DNA from: 0-14-0-80-60-11 sp049322355
GTDB lineage: Bacteria; Desulfobacterota; Desulfobaccia; Desulfobaccales; 0-14-0-80-60-11
DNA length: 64,000 nucleotides
Direction: 5' to 3'
Assembly (NCBI GenBank): GCA_049322355.1
Contig: JBMORG010000027.1
Coordinates: 372,001-436,000 of the forward strand
Below, piece by piece: positions 9,494 to 18,299 of this stretch. Every line of letters starts with the position of its first letter. Position 1 is the stretch's first letter. The notes beneath the pieces were generated by a model that made no database searches, was not told the DNA's origin, and saw only the letters and a program-made list of their open reading frames with translations. The position numbers were made by a program, and so were the translations under genes.

Positions 9494-10921
9494 ATGCAAG
9501 CCTCAACCATTCCCATCTATGGCGTCATCCTGGCCGGGGGATGGGGGACCCGGTTTTGGCCGTTGAGCCGCTCCCTGTATCCCAAGCAGGTCCTGCGTCT
9601 GCTGGGCTCCGAATCCATGCTGCAAGCCACGGTGGAACGCCTGCTGCCCCGGATTCCACCGGAGCGCCTGGCGGTGGTGACCAACGCCGACCAGGCTGGG
9701 CTCATTCACCAGGAACTGCACCGCCAGGGCTGGGATCAGGTCCGCATTTGGGTTGAACCCCAGGGCCGCAACACCGCCGCCGCGGTGGGGCTGGCCGCGG
9801 TCACCCTGGCGGAGGAAGACGCAGACGGCGTCATGGCGGTGTTCCCGGCCGATCATTACATCCGGGACCGGGCCAGCCTGCTTAAGGGGCTCGATCTGGG
9901 AGCCAAATGGGCTCAGGCCGGCCACCTGGTGACCTTCGGCATCCCCCCTACCCGTCCGGAGACGGGCTACGGCTACATCAAACAAGGGGCGCCCCTGGAC
10001 GAACAGGGGCGGGCTTACCGCGTCGCCCGGTTTATCGAAAAGCCTCCCCTGGCCCGGGCCCGGCAGTTTCTGGCCGAGGGGGGCTATTATTGGAACAGCG
10101 GCATCTTCCTGTTTCGCCCGGATGTGGTTTTGGACGCCTTCTCCCGCTATTTGCCGGACCTCTACCGGGAACTGGACCGACTGCGAAATCCAGATAACCG
10201 GCCGTCCCTGGAAGAGGTTTACCAGGGCCTCCCCAGCGTCTCCCTGGATCACGGCATCATGGAGAAGGCCGAGAACGTGGTGGTGGTCCCGGTGGAGATG
10301 GGCTGGAACGACGTCGGGACCTGGGAAGCTTTGCACGAACTGTTTCCCCGGGATGAGCGAGGCAACGTCAAGGAAGGCCGGATACTGGACCAGGAAAGCC
10401 AACAGTGCATTTTTTGGGCGCAAAACCGCCTGGTGGCCACCATCGGCTTAGCGAACACCATCGTGGTGGACACCCCGGATGCCACCCTGGTCTGCCACCG
10501 GGACCGGGCCCAGGAGGTCAAAGACCTGGTGACGGAGTTGCACCGGCAGCAACTGGTGGAGTCAGTGCACCACACCACGGTGGAACGCCCCTGGGGCCGC
10601 TATACCGTCATGGACGAGGGGCCGGGTTTTAAGGTCAAACGCATTGTAGTGGATTCCGGGAAAAAACTCAGCCTCCAGGTGCATCAGCGCCGGGCGGAAC
10701 ACTGGGTGGTGGTCTCGGGCACGGCCCAGGTCACGATTGGGCAGGAACTCCGGCTGGTGTCAAGCAACCAGAGCGTTTACATCCCCTTAAAAACCCCGCA
10801 TCGTCTGGAAAACCCCACCATCGAGCCCCTCCAGATTATCGAAGTGCAGACGGGAGATTACCTGGAAGAAGATGATATCGTGCGCCTGGATGATGATTAC
10901 TGGCGGCCTGACAAAACCTGA
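9494..10921 (+). CDS. manC: Mannose-1-phosphate guanylyltransferase / mannose-6-phosphate isomerase
   Basis: 475 residues, the usual length of the bifunctional type II enzyme (ManC/AlgA/XanB). The N-terminal nucleotidyltransferase domain carries the signature GVILAGGWGTRFWPLSR (10-26), and FIEKP and MGWNDVGTW are also present. The C-terminal cupin isomerase domain starts near VERPWGRY, with HQRRAEHWVVVSGTA and IPLKTPHRLEN. It makes GDP-mannose from mannose-1-phosphate and GTP; the isomerase half supplies mannose-6-phosphate from fructose-6-phosphate. It is directly followed by gmd and fcl, so the pathway leads to GDP-fucose. A GAGGGT box precedes the ATG. Confidence 0.95.
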   Translation: MQASTIPIYGVILAGGWGTRFWPLSRSLYPKQVLRLLGSESMLQATVERLLPRIPPERLAVVTNADQAGLIHQELHRQGWDQVRIWVEPQGRNTAAAVGLAAVTLAEEDADGVMAVFPADHYIRDRASLLKGLDLGAKWAQAGHLVTFGIPPTRPETGYGYIKQGAPLDEQGRAYRVARFIEKPPLARARQFLAEGGYYWNSGIFLFRPDVVLDAFSRYLPDLYRELDRLRNPDNRPSLEEVYQGLPSVSLDHGIMEKAENVVVVPVEMGWNDVGTWEALHELFPRDERGNVKEGRILDQESQQCIFWAQNRLVATIGLANTIVVDTPDATLVCHRDRAQEVKDLVTELHRQQLVESVHHTTVERPWGRYTVMDEGPGFKVKRIVVDSGKKLSLQVHQRRAEHWVVVSGTAQVTIGQELRLVSSNQSVYIPLKTPHRLENPTIEPLQIIEVQTGDYLEEDDIVRLDDDYWRPDKT

Positions 10922-10966
10922 AAAGGAGCATGGTTCCGAATATGAGATTAAGTAAAACAGGTGGTC

Positions 10967-12034
10967 ATGATGGGAGAAGGTAAAAAGGCCCTGGTGACAG
11001 GGATAACCGGACAGGACGGCAGCTATCTGGCGGAGTTGCTCCTGAGTAAAGGCTACGAAGTGCACGGCCTGGTGCGGCGGTCCAGCACTTTCAATACCCG
11101 GCGCATCGACCATCTCTATGTGGACCCCCATGAAGCGGGGGCCCGGTTTTTTCTGCACTATGGGGACTTGAGCGACTCCGGCCAGCTCAGCCATCTCATC
11201 TACAATCTCCAGCCGGACGAAATCTACCATCTGGCCGCCCAGAGCCACGTCCGGGTGAGTTTCGACATGCCCGAATACACGGGGGACGTCACCGGCCTGG
11301 GAGTGACCCGGCTCCTGGAGGCCATTCGCCGCAGTGGCATCAAGACCCGGTTTTACCAGGCCTCCTCCAGCGAACTGTTCGGCGACTCCCCGCCCCCCCA
11401 GAATGAAGAGACCCCCTTGCGCCCCCGGAGCCCCTATGCCGCGGCCAAGCTCTACGGCTACTGGATGGTGCGCAACTACCGGGAGGCTTACGGCCTCTTT
11501 GCGGTGAACGGCATCCTGTTCAACCATGAATCTCCCCGCCGGGGCGAGACCTTTGTGACCCGGAAGATCACCCGGGCGGTGGCCCGGATTAAGCTGGGCT
11601 TGCAGGAGAAACTCTACCTGGGCAACCTGGAGGCCAAGCGGGACTGGGGCTACGCCCCGGATTTCGTGGAAGCCATGTGGCTTATGTTGCAGCAGGACAA
11701 CCCGGAAGACTTCGTCATTGCCACCGGAAAGGCCCATTCGGTCCGGGAGTTCCTGGAAGAAGCCTTTGCCTATCTCGATCTGGACTGGCGGAAATACGTG
11801 GAAATCGACCCCCGGTACTTCCGGCCCACGGAAGTGGACTTCCTGTTGGGAGATGCGGGCAAGGCCCGGCGTTTGCTGGGTTGGCAGCCCCGGGTCAGTT
11901 TCCAGGAACTGGTGCGCATCATGGTGGATGCCGATCTCCAGGCCCTTATGGACCTGCGCCAGTGCCAGGACGTGATCCAGCGTTTGCGGCAGGAAAATCA
12001 CCTCAAAACTTTGCGCGGCGGCAAATCTGGATAA
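10967..12034 (+). CDS. gmd: GDP-mannose 4,6-dehydratase
   Basis: Short-chain dehydrogenase/reductase converting GDP-mannose to GDP-4-keto-6-deoxymannose. The Rossmann motif is GITGQDGSYLAELL; the catalytic Tyr-x-x-x-Lys is in SPYAAAKLYGYW; the family motif LFNHESPRRGETFVTRKI is present. A GTG at 10961 is also possible, but the AGGTGG box at 10959-10964 overlaps it and fits the tandem ATGs at 10967/10970 better. The stop codon overlaps the start of fcl (TAATG), so the two enzymes of the pathway are coupled. Confidence 0.95.
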   Translation: MMGEGKKALVTGITGQDGSYLAELLLSKGYEVHGLVRRSSTFNTRRIDHLYVDPHEAGARFFLHYGDLSDSGQLSHLIYNLQPDEIYHLAAQSHVRVSFDMPEYTGDVTGLGVTRLLEAIRRSGIKTRFYQASSSELFGDSPPPQNEETPLRPRSPYAAAKLYGYWMVRNYREAYGLFAVNGILFNHESPRRGETFVTRKITRAVARIKLGLQEKLYLGNLEAKRDWGYAPDFVEAMWLMLQQDNPEDFVIATGKAHSVREFLEEAFAYLDLDWRKYVEIDPRYFRPTEVDFLLGDAGKARRLLGWQPRVSFQELVRIMVDADLQALMDLRQCQDVIQRLRQENHLKTLRGGKSG

Positions 12035-12975
12035 TGGAGTCTGACGCCAAAATTTATGTGGCCGGGCACCAGGGCCTGGTGGGCGGGGCCATCTGGCGGC
12101 GCCTACAAGGCGGCGGGTATGGTAATTTGGTGGGCCGCAGCCTGCAGGAACTGGACCTGCGGAACCAGAACGCGGTGGCCGGCTTTTTTGAGCGGGAACG
12201 CCCGGAGTACGTCTTCATGGCGGCTGCCCGGGTGGGGGGGATCAGGGCCAACTCCACCTTTCCGGCGGAGTTTATTTATGACAACCTGATGATTGAGGTC
12301 AACGTCGTGCACCAGGCCTACCGGCACGGCGTCAAAAAGCTTCTGTTCCTGGGAAGTTCCTGCATCTACCCCAAATTTTGCCCCCAGCCCATGAAGGAAG
12401 ACTATCTCCTGGACGGCAAGCTGGAACCCACCAATGAACCCTACGCGGTGGCGAAAATCGCCGGCATCAAGCTCTGCCAGTCCTATAACCGGCAGTACGG
12501 CACCTGCTTTATTTCCGTGATGCCCACCAATCTTTACGGTCCTGGGGACAATTTTGACCTCCTGGATTCCCACGTTATTCCGGCTTTGATCCGGAAATTC
12601 CACCGGGCCAAAGTCAGCGGCGACCCGGAGGTGCCAGTCTGGGGCAGCGGCACCCCTCGCCGGGAGTTCCTCTACGTGGACGACCTGGCCGACGCCTGTC
12701 TCTTCCTGATGCAAAATTATCAGGAGGGGGAAATTATCAACGTCGGGGTGGGCCAGGATTTGCAAATTATGGAACTGGCCCGGTTGGTGGGTGAGGTCGT
12801 GGGTTACCAGGGGCGCATTGTCCTGGACCCCGCCTACCCCGACGGCACGCCCCGGAAACTCCTGGACGTCAGCAAACTCACCGCCCTGGGCTGGCAGGCC
12901 CGCACTTCCCTGAAAGAGGGGCTGAAACAGACCTATGACTGGTTTTGCCAAAGCCCCTGGGCACGGAAGGATTAA
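12034..12975 (+). CDS. fcl: GDP-L-fucose synthase
   Basis: 313 residues starting at the ATG that overlaps the gmd stop; the frame is open further upstream, but that part lies inside gmd. Bifunctional epimerase/reductase of the SDR family: it converts GDP-4-keto-6-deoxymannose to GDP-L-fucose with NADPH. Motifs: VAGHQGLVGGAIWRRL (cofactor loop), FLGSSCIYPK, catalytic EPYAVAKIAGIK, and the family sequence MPTNLYGPGDNFD. With manC and gmd it completes fucose donor synthesis for a surface polysaccharide. Confidence 0.95.
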   Translation: MESDAKIYVAGHQGLVGGAIWRRLQGGGYGNLVGRSLQELDLRNQNAVAGFFERERPEYVFMAAARVGGIRANSTFPAEFIYDNLMIEVNVVHQAYRHGVKKLLFLGSSCIYPKFCPQPMKEDYLLDGKLEPTNEPYAVAKIAGIKLCQSYNRQYGTCFISVMPTNLYGPGDNFDLLDSHVIPALIRKFHRAKVSGDPEVPVWGSGTPRREFLYVDDLADACLFLMQNYQEGEIINVGVGQDLQIMELARLVGEVVGYQGRIVLDPAYPDGTPRKLLDVSKLTALGWQARTSLKEGLKQTYDWFCQSPWARKD

Positions 12976-13048
12976 ACCAAGCTATCCCCCGGTTCTTTTT
13001 TTGCCATCCAAAAATAACTTGCTCTAATATAAGGCAACATTACATAAT

Positions 13049-13094
13049 AATCAGAATGAATCTCGGCTTTAGCGAGCAGGGTGTTTTTCTGATT
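13049..13094 (+). promoter_or_regulatory. Nested stem-loop in the leader of the GT4 gene
   Basis: AATCAGAA at 13049-13056 pairs with TTCTGATT at 13087-13094, enclosing an inner CTCG/CGAG stem (13062-13065 with 13073-13076). It lies 46 bp before the glycosyltransferase start, in the 165-bp gap after fcl. It has no trailing T-run, so it is not an ordinary terminator. It may be an RNA element or the remains of a small repeat; function unknown. Confidence 0.35.
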
Positions 13095-13140
13095 AAAAAT
13101 GCGGCAACCGCCCTGGCGATTTTTTAGGTAGAGGTTGACT

Positions 13141-14397
13141 ATGCCGGGGCCCCGGGTCGCTTACATCCTCCTTTGGTTTCCAGAACCCAGCCAGACCTTC
13201 ATCCTTAATGAAGTCAACACCTTATATAGGTTAGGCCTTGACCTGAGGGTTTATTCCCTTTACGGTCCCCGCCCCCGAGAGCGGGTGGCGGGTATGGCTG
13301 CGGTGGCCGCGCCGGTGCGGCGACTGGGTTTGGCCGCTGCCGGAGCGCTGCTGCAAGAGTTGGCCCGGTTGCGGATGCGCTGGGGCGCTGACGCGGCGCG
13401 GTTTCTGGCCGGGGTGGGGGCCCGGCGGTGGCGCTCCTTGGAGACTGCCGGGGAGGCCCTGTGGGCCGTTATGGCCGGGGTGCACCTGGCCCGCCTCTTC
13501 GTAACCGAGGGCATCACCCATATCCATGCTCCCTGGGCGGATGGCCCGGCTACAGCGGCCTGGGTGGCTTCCCGGCTTACAGGCATCCCCTTCAGCTTCA
13601 GTGCCCGGGCCGGGGATATCTACCCTGCCGATGGGGCCTTGGAGGAGAAGATCAAGGCCGCGGCCTTTGTCAGGATCAACAACCGGGCCAATTTCAGCTA
13701 CCTGGCCGGCATGGCGCCGGACGCCGGCGCCAAGATTCACCTGATTTATAACGGCCTCAGCATCAAGGACTGCCCGCTAGCGCCGGCCCCCATGACGCCG
13801 CCTCTCCAGATCATGGCTCTGGGCCGTTTCGTCAGGACCAAGGGCTTCGACGTGTTGCTGCGGGCCGCCAAAATTCTGAGGTCCGCAGGAGTGGACCTTC
13901 ACCTGACCCTGGCCGGCTCGGGTCCCAGAAGCCTCCAGTGGAAATCCCTGGCATTCAGTTTGGGCCTGGGGTCCAGGGTCTCGTTTCCGGGATTTATTCC
14001 CTATAACCAGGTGTCCCGCCTGCTGGCCGGGGCCGATGTCTTCGTGATGCCCTGCGTGGTCCACTCTTCCAGTGACCGGGACGGCATCCCCAACGTAATC
14101 ATGGAAGCCTTGCTGCACCGTTTGCCGGTGGTGGCTTCGGATGTGGCCGGCATCAATGAAGTGATTCGGGATGGGGATACCGGGTTGCTGGTGCCCCAGC
14201 AGGACCCAGAGGCCTTGGCACGGGCTATCAGTACCCTGGCGGACAACCGGGAGGCAGCACTGACCATGGCCCAGCGGGGACGGGATTTGGTGCTCAGGCA
14301 ATTTGATTCGGAGGCCAACCACCGCAAACTGCTCAAGTTGTTTGCAGCCCCTGAGGTTAATCAGGCTGGGAAACTTGCGGCACTCGGGAAAGTCTAG
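13141..14397 (+). CDS. Glycosyltransferase family 4 (GT-B fold)
   Basis: The chosen ATG at 13141 has GAGG six bases upstream; a TTG at 13135 is a less likely start. About 418 residues. The N-terminal half has the acceptor-side pattern VAYILLWFPEPSQTFILNEV typical of colanic-acid-type WcaL/GT4 proteins. The C-terminal half has the nucleotide-sugar-binding Rossmann domain, with ALGRFVRTKGFDVLLRA and the EX7E-like region IPNVIMEALLHRLPVVASD. It probably transfers a sugar onto a lipid-linked or growing exopolysaccharide; the substrate cannot be read from sequence. It abuts the next gene with no intergenic space. Confidence 0.88.
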   Translation: MPGPRVAYILLWFPEPSQTFILNEVNTLYRLGLDLRVYSLYGPRPRERVAGMAAVAAPVRRLGLAAAGALLQELARLRMRWGADAARFLAGVGARRWRSLETAGEALWAVMAGVHLARLFVTEGITHIHAPWADGPATAAWVASRLTGIPFSFSARAGDIYPADGALEEKIKAAAFVRINNRANFSYLAGMAPDAGAKIHLIYNGLSIKDCPLAPAPMTPPLQIMALGRFVRTKGFDVLLRAAKILRSAGVDLHLTLAGSGPRSLQWKSLAFSLGLGSRVSFPGFIPYNQVSRLLAGADVFVMPCVVHSSSDRDGIPNVIMEALLHRLPVVASDVAGINEVIRDGDTGLLVPQQDPEALARAISTLADNREAALTMAQRGRDLVLRQFDSEANHRKLLKLFAAPEVNQAGKLAALGKV

Positions 14398-16299
14398 ATG
14401 TGCGGCATCGCGGGATTCATCAACGCTCCGGCTTCACCGGAACAACAGCGGCAATGGATTGACTCCATGGCCGCCGCTCTGGCTCACCGCGGCCCGGACA
14501 ATCACGGCACTTGGGTAGAAGGCGACGTGGCCCTGGGCCACCGGCGCCTGAGCATCATCGATCTGCAAGGCGGCCACCAACCCCTCCTGGATTGGGACGG
14601 ACGTGCCGTCATCGTATTCAACGGCGAGATTTATAATTTCCAGGAGATTCGAGCCGGACTGGAGCGCCGGGGATACCGCTTTAGGACGAACTCCGACACC
14701 GAAGTCCTTCTCAATGCTTACCTGGAGGCAGGACCGGATTGTCTCAATTCCTTGGAAGGGATGTTTGCCTTTGCCATCTGGGACAAAGAGAAGCGCGTCC
14801 TGTTTGCGGCCCGGGACCGCATGGGCAAGAAGCCCTTTTACTACACCCGGCAAAATGGGGTTTTCGCCTTTGCTTCGGAACTGACGGCCTTTTCCCGCCT
14901 GCCCCTGCTGAGGCTGGAAGTGGAGCGGGAAAGCCTGGCCCGGTTTCTGGCCCATGAATATATCCCTACTCCCGGCAGCATTTACCGGGAAGTCTTTAAG
15001 CTGCGGCCGGGGCACTACCTGACTTTGGCCTCCGGGCAGGTAGCCACCAGGCGTTACTGGGACATCCCCTTGCCAGAGGCCCGGAACCGGCTTTCGGAAG
15101 AAGATTGCTGCCGGCAGTTGCGGGGCCTGGCGTCCAGGGCGGTTAAGCGCCGCTTGATCAGTGACGTGCCGTTGGGGGTTTTGCTCAGCGGCGGCATCGA
15201 CTCCTCGGCCGTGGTGGGTCTGATGGCCGAGGTGGTGCCGGCAAAAGAAATCAAGACCTTTACCATCGGCTTTCATGAAAAGAGCTATGACGAATCTCCT
15301 TATGCCCGCCTGGTGGCCCAGAGGTTCGGGACCGACCATCACGAAGAGATCCTGAGCGCCACCCAAGCCGGGGAACTCCTACCGGATATTATCAGCCGCC
15401 TGGACGAACCTCTGGCCGATCCTTCCGTGGTGCCCACCTATCTGTTGTCTCAAGTTACCCGGCGCCGGGTGACCGTAGCCTTGGGGGGCGACGGCGGGGA
15501 CGAACTTTTCGGGGGTTATGAGCATTTCCTGGGGTTTTTACTGGCGGATCATTATTTACGGATTCCGGCCTGTTTAAGGCAACGGGTGCTTGAGCCACTG
15601 GGGAGCCTGCTGCCCACCTCTACCGGCTACGTCAGCCCCAGGCATGTGGTGGAAAGGTTTATCGCGGGAACCCGGGTGGCCCCTTGGCTGCGCACCCAGA
15701 TCTGGCTGGGGGCCTTCACCCGGGACATGCAAGAGGCCCTCTGGCGGGTCCCGGCGCCTGAGATGTTGAGCCTGGAAAACCTGTATGCGGAAACCAGGGC
15801 CCTTTACGAGGGGTATCCTGCCGCTGAGCCTTTCAGCCGGGTCTTTTATCTATTCGCCCGCCAGTTTCTCTTGGATTACATCCTGGTCAAGGTGGACCGC
15901 TGTTCCATGATGCACGCCCTGGAAGTCCGGGCTCCCTTTTTGGATACCGCTGTGGTGGAATTTGTGTATCAATTGCCCCACTGGATGAAAGTGAGATACG
16001 GCAAGAGGAAGTATCTGCTGAAAAAAGCCCTTAAGGACCTGTTTCCTCGGGAAATTTTACACCGGCAAAAAAGGGGCTTCCTGATTCCCACGTCCTTGTG
16101 GCTCAAGGATCTGCTCCGGCCGCTGGTGAACGACTTCTTGGGGGAGCGCCGGCTGAGACAACAGGGGCTGTTCAAACCAGAGGTTGTACGGGGCCTGTTG
16201 AAAGAGCATGACACCGGGATTGCGGATCACCGGCGGGAGCTTTGGACTCTGCTGGTGCTGCAGTTATGGTTGCATCACCACGGCGCCACAGTCGTCTGA
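14398..16299 (+). CDS. asnB: Glutamine-dependent asparagine synthase-type amidotransferase
   Basis: 633 residues. The start ATG directly follows the glycosyltransferase stop, which puts the nucleophilic Cys2 (MCGIAGF) at the N-terminus as required for a class II glutaminase domain. The synthetase domain has the PP-loop SGGIDSS at 264-270 and the motif VALGGDGGDELFGGYEHF. The family makes asparagine from aspartate, but copies in polysaccharide clusters (including the exosortase-associated type) are thought to amidate sugar acids or other surface substrates. Its coupling to a GT4 gene favours the latter; this is inference. Confidence 0.9.
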   Translation: MCGIAGFINAPASPEQQRQWIDSMAAALAHRGPDNHGTWVEGDVALGHRRLSIIDLQGGHQPLLDWDGRAVIVFNGEIYNFQEIRAGLERRGYRFRTNSDTEVLLNAYLEAGPDCLNSLEGMFAFAIWDKEKRVLFAARDRMGKKPFYYTRQNGVFAFASELTAFSRLPLLRLEVERESLARFLAHEYIPTPGSIYREVFKLRPGHYLTLASGQVATRRYWDIPLPEARNRLSEEDCCRQLRGLASRAVKRRLISDVPLGVLLSGGIDSSAVVGLMAEVVPAKEIKTFTIGFHEKSYDESPYARLVAQRFGTDHHEEILSATQAGELLPDIISRLDEPLADPSVVPTYLLSQVTRRRVTVALGGDGGDELFGGYEHFLGFLLADHYLRIPACLRQRVLEPLGSLLPTSTGYVSPRHVVERFIAGTRVAPWLRTQIWLGAFTRDMQEALWRVPAPEMLSLENLYAETRALYEGYPAAEPFSRVFYLFARQFLLDYILVKVDRCSMMHALEVRAPFLDTAVVEFVYQLPHWMKVRYGKRKYLLKKALKDLFPREILHRQKRGFLIPTSLWLKDLLRPLVNDFLGERRLRQQGLFKPEVVRGLLKEHDTGIADHRRELWTLLVLQLWLHHHGATVV

Positions 16300-16615
16300 T
16301 AACCTCAAATTTTTATTGACATGCCAAAAGTTTATTCCTCTGATCCATGCTGCTCACCAGGGGAGGCCAGGGGAATGGAAAAAGCTATAACTTTCTGAAA
16401 CTTACATAATCTGCCCGCTTATTGCTGGACATTACTCCTTCAGAAAAATTGAGCTGTCAAGGCCCCCGGCAAGGCAATTTGTTGGTAAAGAATCCTGGTG
16501 ATTGTCATGTTATTGAAGAGAAAAGATTTTATTTCTGTTAATCTCGTTTGTTTTAAATTATAATTCAAAAATCATCCAGAGACGCCGATGAGCCAGTTTC
16601 CAAAGGAGCCCGGTT
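16300..16615. other. Intergenic region before the FecR gene
   Basis: No gene. A TTGACA at 16316-16321 has a weak -10 candidate (TCTGAT, 16339-16344). An AAAGGAG ribosome-binding site precedes the FecR-domain gene. No terminator is evident after the amidotransferase gene. Confidence 0.4.
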
Positions 16616-18007
16616 ATGAAAAGGTCTGTATTCCTATGGGCGTTATTGGCGGCATTGCTCATGTTGACATGTGCCCAGGCCCAGGCGGAGGTGGTGGGAC
16701 GGGTGACCGAAGTGGAAGGTCGGGTGGACATCCTGAAAGGCGGCAATCTCCCGGCCACGCCGGTCAAAGTAAATGATACCGTGGCGCCTAAGGATGTAAT
16801 CCGCACCAAATCTCTTTCCAAAGCCCAAATCACCTTCATCGACAACAGCGTCCTCACCATCTCTCCGGAAAGCCGCATCGCCATCGAGGAATACATGCTT
16901 GACACGGCTGCCGGGAAACGCCGGGCAGTTTTGGAAGTCTTTCAGGGGCTGGCTCTGGCCGTGGTCAATAAAATCTTCAAGGCCGAGGAACCGGATTTCG
17001 TCATCAAGACCCAGACCGCCATCATGGGAGTGCGGGGCACCGAGATCGGCATTCGCATCCACCCCAATAGTTCGACGGTTATGAATTTTAAAGGCCTCAC
17101 CCAGGTGGGCAATATCTTTCCGGAGGTGGGCCAGATGTTCCTGAAGGCCTTCAAAGTCGCGTACACCTTCGGGCCGCCGGGTGCCCCCAATACGGTGTTA
17201 TTGAAGGATATGCAAGCCACGACGGTGGCCCGGAACCTGCCCCCCACCTTGCCCTATCAACTCACGACCCAAGACCGCCAGATGTTCATGCACCAACTTA
17301 CTACCATTACCCCCCAAATGAGCCAGCGGGGGGACAGCTCCCAAGCCCAGGGCCCCCTTACACCCTCAGGCCCGACGGGTTCTTCTATAACCACCCCGGG
17401 GGGAACCCCCTCGGAACCGGGCACCACCACCCCGACCAGCACCTCGGTAAGTTCCACCACCCCCGTTTCGCCCGTTACCTCCAACGCCCCGGGGCCACAA
17501 ACCACCTTGGCGGTCTTGAATACCGTTACAGTGCCCCCGGTGGTAACGCCGCAGCCAACACCCACCCCCCCGACACAGACATTTACTTTTTTGCAAAACT
17601 ATTCAGGGACCTATACCAAGCCTTCGGAGTCCCCTTTTACGACAGCCACTTATATGAACACCACCCCCGGAAGCGGGACCCGGACCGGCGTTTATCCCTC
17701 GGCTTTTACGGCTAATTTTTCCATCGTAGCCACCGCGTCCACCGGTTTATTTTCGCCTTCCAGTACCGGCACCATTTCAGCCACCAGCACGGCCAATGTC
17801 AGCGGACCGGTGGGAGGCGTCCTGACAGGTACCATGCAGATGAACGCGACCACCAATGCCGGCACCACATTCACTCTTTCAGGCCCTGTAACCTTGAACC
17901 CCAATGGCAATCTGACCTATCAAACCACTGGCACCTTTTCTTCCGGCAACATCAGCGGGACGACTAACGGCACGTGGACCCAAACCAACAGCTCGCCCAC
18001 TCTTTAG
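16616..18007 (+). CDS. Secreted FecR-domain protein
   Basis: 463 residues. The signal peptide (1 to about 25) ends AQAQAE. A FecR domain at about 55-150 includes TFIDNSVLTISPESRIAI and the hallmark KTQTAIMGVRGTEI at 131-144. A Pro/Thr/Ser-rich linker (about 240-325) leads to a Thr/Gly/Asn-rich C-terminal domain (326-463) of beta-type composition. Classical FecR is an anti-sigma transducer in the cytoplasmic membrane; this one has no cytoplasmic part and no sigma factor nearby, so it is a stand-alone periplasmic or surface protein. It is followed by a terminator and then a CHASE2 cyclase gene, a pairing that suggests a sensory function. Confidence 0.85.
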   Translation: MKRSVFLWALLAALLMLTCAQAQAEVVGRVTEVEGRVDILKGGNLPATPVKVNDTVAPKDVIRTKSLSKAQITFIDNSVLTISPESRIAIEEYMLDTAAGKRRAVLEVFQGLALAVVNKIFKAEEPDFVIKTQTAIMGVRGTEIGIRIHPNSSTVMNFKGLTQVGNIFPEVGQMFLKAFKVAYTFGPPGAPNTVLLKDMQATTVARNLPPTLPYQLTTQDRQMFMHQLTTITPQMSQRGDSSQAQGPLTPSGPTGSSITTPGGTPSEPGTTTPTSTSVSSTTPVSPVTSNAPGPQTTLAVLNTVTVPPVVTPQPTPTPPTQTFTFLQNYSGTYTKPSESPFTTATYMNTTPGSGTRTGVYPSAFTANFSIVATASTGLFSPSSTGTISATSTANVSGPVGGVLTGTMQMNATTNAGTTFTLSGPVTLNPNGNLTYQTTGTFSSGNISGTTNGTWTQTNSSPTL

Positions 18008-18030
18008 ATTATCTGGTTGACCTATTTTCA

Positions 18031-18066
18031 GCGCGTCCTTCCCCCCGGGAGGGCGCGCCTTTTTAA
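18031..18066 (+). terminator. Rho-independent terminator after the FecR gene
   Basis: A GC-rich stem: GCGCGTCC/TCCC on the left (18031-18043) pairs with GGGAGGGCGCGC on the right (18047-18058), with one wobble pair and one bulge. CTTTTT follows. It lies 24 bp after the stop codon and separates the FecR transcript from the cyclase gene. Confidence 0.85.
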
Positions 18067-18181
18067 ATCATTGAAGGCGGACTTCGGTCGGCTCCTCTTC
18101 CCTTCCTGCCACATCAGATGTCATTAGTTGCAACCATGCCAGGTCTTTGCTAATATGCCGCGGGGGAAGCCCAGCACGCTT

Positions 18182-18214
18182 CGCAGAGGCGCACCCGCGG
18201 GTGCCCCCTCTGCG
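18182..18214 (+). promoter_or_regulatory. Strong stem-loop in the cyclase leader
   Basis: CGCAGAGG (18182-18189) pairs perfectly with CCTCTGCG (18207-18214); inside it GCACC pairs with GGTGC. It has no T-run, so it is not a standard terminator. It lies about 85 bp upstream of the preferred start of the cyclase gene and may be a leader RNA structure or a degenerate repeat. Confidence 0.4.
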
Positions 18215-18299
18215 GGTGGACGCCAAAATCCTCCCCACAAAAATCCCTGATAATCAAATTTCTTTAACCGAATATTTTAAAAGAGGTGGTAGAGCCGTG

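Noticed and set aside
10787..12001. 404-codon frame antisense to gmd
   Set aside because: Shadow of a well-supported gene on the other strand.
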